Below, piece by piece: positions 61,710 through 64,000 of a stretch of DNA of 64,000 bases. Origin of the DNA: Spirosoma fluviale (GTDB taxonomy: Bacteria; Bacteroidota; Bacteroidia; Cytophagales; Spirosomataceae). The number at the start of each line of letters is the position of its first letter. Position 1 is the stretch's first letter. The notes beneath the pieces were generated by a model. It saw only the letters and a list, made by a program, of their open reading frames with translations, did no database searches and was not told the origin of the DNA. Both the position numbers and the translations under genes were made by a program. Location: contig NZ_OCNH01000009.1 in assembly GCF_900230225.1 (NCBI RefSeq), positions 124,001-188,000 of the forward strand, written 5' to 3'.

Positions 61710-62555
61710 ATGAAAAACAGCGTATTCGCTCTTGTTATCCTGCTGGGTTTGGGCTCGGCTCAGGCTCAAAAAAAGGTGTTTCCACAAACACCCGGTATGG
61801 TGTCGTACACGTACCGCAACAGTTTCCAGAAGAACGTAGCCGCCACGCTCGATACCATAAAAGCGTTTGGTATCACCGATATGGAGTTCTCCAATCTGTT
61901 CGGTAAAACAGCCGCCGATCTGCGGAAACTGCTGGACGAACGGGGCATGAAATGCTCGTCCTTCGGGGTGGGTTATCCCGATCTGCAAAACAAACTGGCG
62001 GAGGTGGGTCAGAACGCAAAAACACTCGGCGCGAAGTTTGTTCGGGTGGCCTGGATACCGCATCAGGGGTCGTTTACGCCCGACATGGCCAGGAAAACCG
62101 TCGATGATTTCAACCGCTTTGGCAAACAGCTGAAAGATGAATACGGGATTACGTTCTGCTACCATAACCACGGCTACGAGTTCGAGAAATACGAGGACGG
62201 CACGTTGTTTGACTACATCGTCAAAAACACCGATCCAACGTACGTGAGTTTTGAGCTGGATATTCTCTGGACGGTTTTTCCGGGACAGGACCCCGTTGCC
62301 CTGCTCAAAAAATACCCCAAACGCTTCAAGCTAATGCACCTGAAAGACCTTCGTAAAGGGGTTGTGGGTAATCTGTCCGGAGGGACGCCGGTCGAGAACG
62401 ATGTGGCCTTGGGAACGGGCCAGATTGATTTGCCCGCTGTACTTCTGGCGGCTCGGAAAGCGGGCGTTCAGCACTATTACATTGAAGATGAAAGCCCCAG
62501 CATTGCCACGCAGGTGCCGCAGAGTATCGCCTATCTGAAAGACCTGAAAAAGTAA
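61710..62555 (+). CDS. Exported sugar isomerase/epimerase-like TIM barrel
   Basis: 281 residues from ATG 61710 (MKNSVFALVILLGLGSAQA, signal peptide); the frame is open to a GTG at 61560 with non-family residues in front. The xylose-isomerase-like (AP endonuclease 2) barrel shows 'FGITDMEFSNLFGKTAADLRKLLDERGMKCSSFGVGY', 'ITFCYHNHGYEFEKY', 'VSFELDILWTVFPGQDPVALLKKYPKRFKLMHLKDLRKG' and 'VQHYYIEDE', which hold the metal-binding His and acidic residues. An exported member cannot use sugar phosphates, so it should act on free sugars or keto-glycosides. It precedes a cytoplasmic homologue by 7 bp. Confidence 0.85.
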   Translation: MKNSVFALVILLGLGSAQAQKKVFPQTPGMVSYTYRNSFQKNVAATLDTIKAFGITDMEFSNLFGKTAADLRKLLDERGMKCSSFGVGYPDLQNKLAEVGQNAKTLGAKFVRVAWIPHQGSFTPDMARKTVDDFNRFGKQLKDEYGITFCYHNHGYEFEKYEDGTLFDYIVKNTDPTYVSFELDILWTVFPGQDPVALLKKYPKRFKLMHLKDLRKGVVGNLSGGTPVENDVALGTGQIDLPAVLLAARKAGVQHYYIEDESPSIATQVPQSIAYLKDLKK

Positions 62556-62562
62556 CTGCCCG

Positions 62563-63381
62563 ATGCCAATCAAATTTTACGCCCCCGAATGGGGAAATAC
62601 GCTGCCTTTCCCAATGTTCTGCCAACGCGTAAAAGCGGCTGGTTACGATGGTATCGAAATGGCACTGCCGCTGGAGGCCGATGCCCGGCAGGCAATCGTC
62701 GATACCCTACGCGAACATGACCTGGAGTTCATTGGGCAGTACTGGCAGTCGTTCGAGCGCGACCTGGATGAACACGGGCGGAATTACGAAAAGTACCTCC
62801 GCAATCTGGTCGAAGCCCAGCCGCTGTTCATCAACTGCCAGACGGGTAAGGATTATTTTTCGTTCGATCAGAACAAACAGCTTTTTGACATTGCTACCCG
62901 AATCTCAACCGAAACGGGTGTCCGTATCACGCACGAAACGCACCGGGGGAAAGCCCTGTTTGCCGCCCATATCGCTCAGAACTACCTAACTCAGTTGCCC
63001 GACCTGCGCATTTGCCTCGACATTTCGCACTGGTGCAACGTCCATGAGTCGCTGCTGGATGACCAGACCGACGCTGTCAATCTGGCCATTGCCCACACCG
63101 ACCATATCCACAGCCGGGTGGGGCATCCGGAAGGGCCGCAGGTCAACGATCCCCGCGCTCCGGAATGGGCGACGACGCTCAGCACGCATCTGGCCTGGTG
63201 GGATCGGATTGTCCAGACGCATACAGCCGCCGGTACGCAGCTGACCGTCACGACCGAGTTCGGACCGGCAACCTACATGCCGGTTATGCCCTACACCCAA
63301 TTGCCCATTGGCAACCAGTGGGAGATCAATGTATTCATGATGAACCTGCTGAAAGAGCGGTATGCTAAATTAGTTTTTTAA
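62563..63381 (+). CDS. Sugar isomerase/epimerase-like TIM barrel, cytoplasmic
   Basis: 272 residues, no signal peptide. Xylose-isomerase-like barrel: 'FCQRVKAAGYDGIEMALPLEADARQAI', 'VRITHETHRGKALFAAH', 'LRICLDISHWCNVHESL', 'AIAHTDHIHSRVGHPEGPQVND', 'LTVTTEFGPATYMP'. The His/Glu/Asp set (Glu in 'ITHETH', Asp in 'LDISHW', His in 'DHIHSR', Glu in 'TTEFGP') is the metal site expected for this fold. It follows the exported barrel by 7 bp. Related proteins interconvert ketoses and aldoses or epimerise them; here a sugar from the locus is the likely substrate. Confidence 0.85.
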   Translation: MPIKFYAPEWGNTLPFPMFCQRVKAAGYDGIEMALPLEADARQAIVDTLREHDLEFIGQYWQSFERDLDEHGRNYEKYLRNLVEAQPLFINCQTGKDYFSFDQNKQLFDIATRISTETGVRITHETHRGKALFAAHIAQNYLTQLPDLRICLDISHWCNVHESLLDDQTDAVNLAIAHTDHIHSRVGHPEGPQVNDPRAPEWATTLSTHLAWWDRIVQTHTAAGTQLTVTTEFGPATYMPVMPYTQLPIGNQWEINVFMMNLLKERYAKLVF

Positions 63382-63401
63382 AAGGATTTGCCGTGCTTTT
63401 C

Positions 63402-63442
63402 AATCCTGTTAATCCTGTCAAAATAAACACACTTAATCCTGT
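63402..63442 (+). repeat. Three AATCCTGT repeats upstream of the last gene
   Basis: AATCCTGT at 63402-63409, 63411-63418 and 63435-63442. The first two are in tandem and the third lies 24 bp on, ending just before the ATG at 63446. Could be a binding site or a dispersed short repeat. Confidence 0.6.
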
Positions 63443-63445
63443 CCA

Positions 63446-64000
63446 ATGCGACGAATTTTACTCCTCTTTGTGCTGCACCTTTGCCTGATCCCTTCAGGCC
63501 GGGTGCTTGCCCAGGTACAAAGTTGCCGGGCCAGCCTGAGCAACGATACGCTTGTTCTCGAAAACGACCTCATGGCCCGGCGTTTTCGCTGGAACAACGG
63601 GCAGTTGATCACCCTGAGCCTGACTGATAAAAAGAGGAACCAGACCTGGAAATGGGTCAGCACCGATGCCGATTGCGTCTTTCCGGGCCATACAACGCCC
63701 ACCGGGAAAGGAGAACTCACAACAAAACAGGTAGTCAGTCAGCCCAACCAGACCGACCACCTGGCGGTGAGCGTGATCACCCACCTTGGTTCACTGGACG
63801 TTCGGCGGGAGTTTCGGATTTACCCCACCATCGCTGCCCTGAACTGTACATTTTACCTGCGCGGGAAAGCCTCGCCCGAGTGGCAGCAGGCGGCTGGAAA
63901 GTCGGCGGCCGGGATGGATTTCAAGAATATCGAATCACAGAACGACCTGAACAAATTTGCCGCTGCCGTGCCGGTAATGGACAAGCTGGCGCTGGCGGGA
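63446..64000 (+). CDS. Exported glycosidase-like protein, cut off by the window edge
   Basis: 185 codons from ATG 63446 with no stop before the window ends. A signal peptide (MRRILLLFVLHLCLIPSGRVLAQ) is followed by 'RASLSNDTLVLENDLMARRFRWNNGQLITLSLTDKK', which resembles the N-terminal beta-sandwich of GH36-like alpha-galactosidases and related hydrolases. The catalytic part is outside the window. Function is a guess from the opening strands. It continues the plus-strand locus, 64 bp after the isomerase stop. Confidence 0.6.
   Translation, partial: MRRILLLFVLHLCLIPSGRVLAQVQSCRASLSNDTLVLENDLMARRFRWNNGQLITLSLTDKKRNQTWKWVSTDADCVFPGHTTPTGKGELTTKQVVSQPNQTDHLAVSVITHLGSLDVRREFRIYPTIAALNCTFYLRGKASPEWQQAAGKSAAGMDFKNIESQNDLNKFAAAVPVMDKLALAG

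Noticed and set aside
1..64000. CRISPR arrays, insertion sequences, rRNA or intact tRNA genes
   Set aside because: No regularly spaced direct repeats, transposase genes or RNA gene signatures were seen in the window.

Overview
The window looks like a chromosome segment from a member of the Bacteroidota, most likely order Cytophagales and close to Spirosoma or a relative. This is inferred from two SusC/SusD pairs, a sigma-FecR-SusC(STN) relay, promoters of the TTG...TAnnTTTG type, weak Shine-Dalgarno signals, about 50% GC and LytS/LytTR signalling. I had no database access. All product names come from motif recognition in the translated sequence.

Left part (1-17.6 kb), mixed accessory and housekeeping genes. 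A truncated RidA-family gene is cut by the left edge. Two divergent HxlR-regulator/oxidoreductase pairs follow (1136-2527 and 2561-3824), each with operator-like repeats between the genes. Next come an outer-membrane barrel protein, an exported HEXXH metallopeptidase, a three-gene minus-strand operon (small lipoprotein, LytS-type kinase, LytTR regulator), a metallo-hydrolase with an NTF2-like protein, and an AraC regulator with a Cys-nucleophile hydrolase. A DUF4269-like gene precedes 0.9 kb without a credible gene. Then come a PQQ sugar dehydrogenase and, convergent to it, a Kup potassium transporter. The upstream regions of the RidA gene and of the Cys-hydrolase share a 35-bp box and a 107-bp block, which is the most unexpected regulatory signal I found.

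Middle part (18-29.9 kb), first catabolic cluster on the plus strand. It contains SusC/SusD, a GH39-type beta-xylosidase, an XRE-cupin regulator, an enolase-superfamily sugar-acid dehydratase, an SDR, an AraD1/GguC-like FAH-fold enzyme and a hexuronate-type MFS transporter. This reads as uptake and cleavage of a glycan followed by non-phosphorylating sugar-acid catabolism. The susC promoter and the regulator's own promoter carry the same TCAA-N5-TTGA palindrome just downstream of the -7 element, so the XRE-cupin protein probably controls both.

Right part (30-64 kb), second and larger polysaccharide utilization locus. An ECF sigma factor, a FecR anti-sigma factor, an STN-bearing SusC and a SusD are followed by about 18 plus-strand genes. 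These encode two GH106-like alpha-L-rhamnosidases, GH16, a GH5-like enzyme, GH38, a ROK kinase, an EamA exporter, a SIS-domain protein, two GH10-like proteins, GH28, a second beta-helix hydrolase, a third exported beta-helix protein, a Tat-exported phosphotriesterase-like protein, a Tat-exported polysaccharide pyruvyl-transferase-like protein, two isomerase-type TIM barrels (one exported) and a truncated exported protein at the right edge. The mix of rhamnosidase, polygalacturonase-fold, mannosidase-fold and pyruvyl-transferase-fold proteins points to a complex acidic glycan (pectic or exopolysaccharide). The exact substrate cannot be read from sequence alone. REP-like hairpins with GTAG feet sit directly after two stop codons here.
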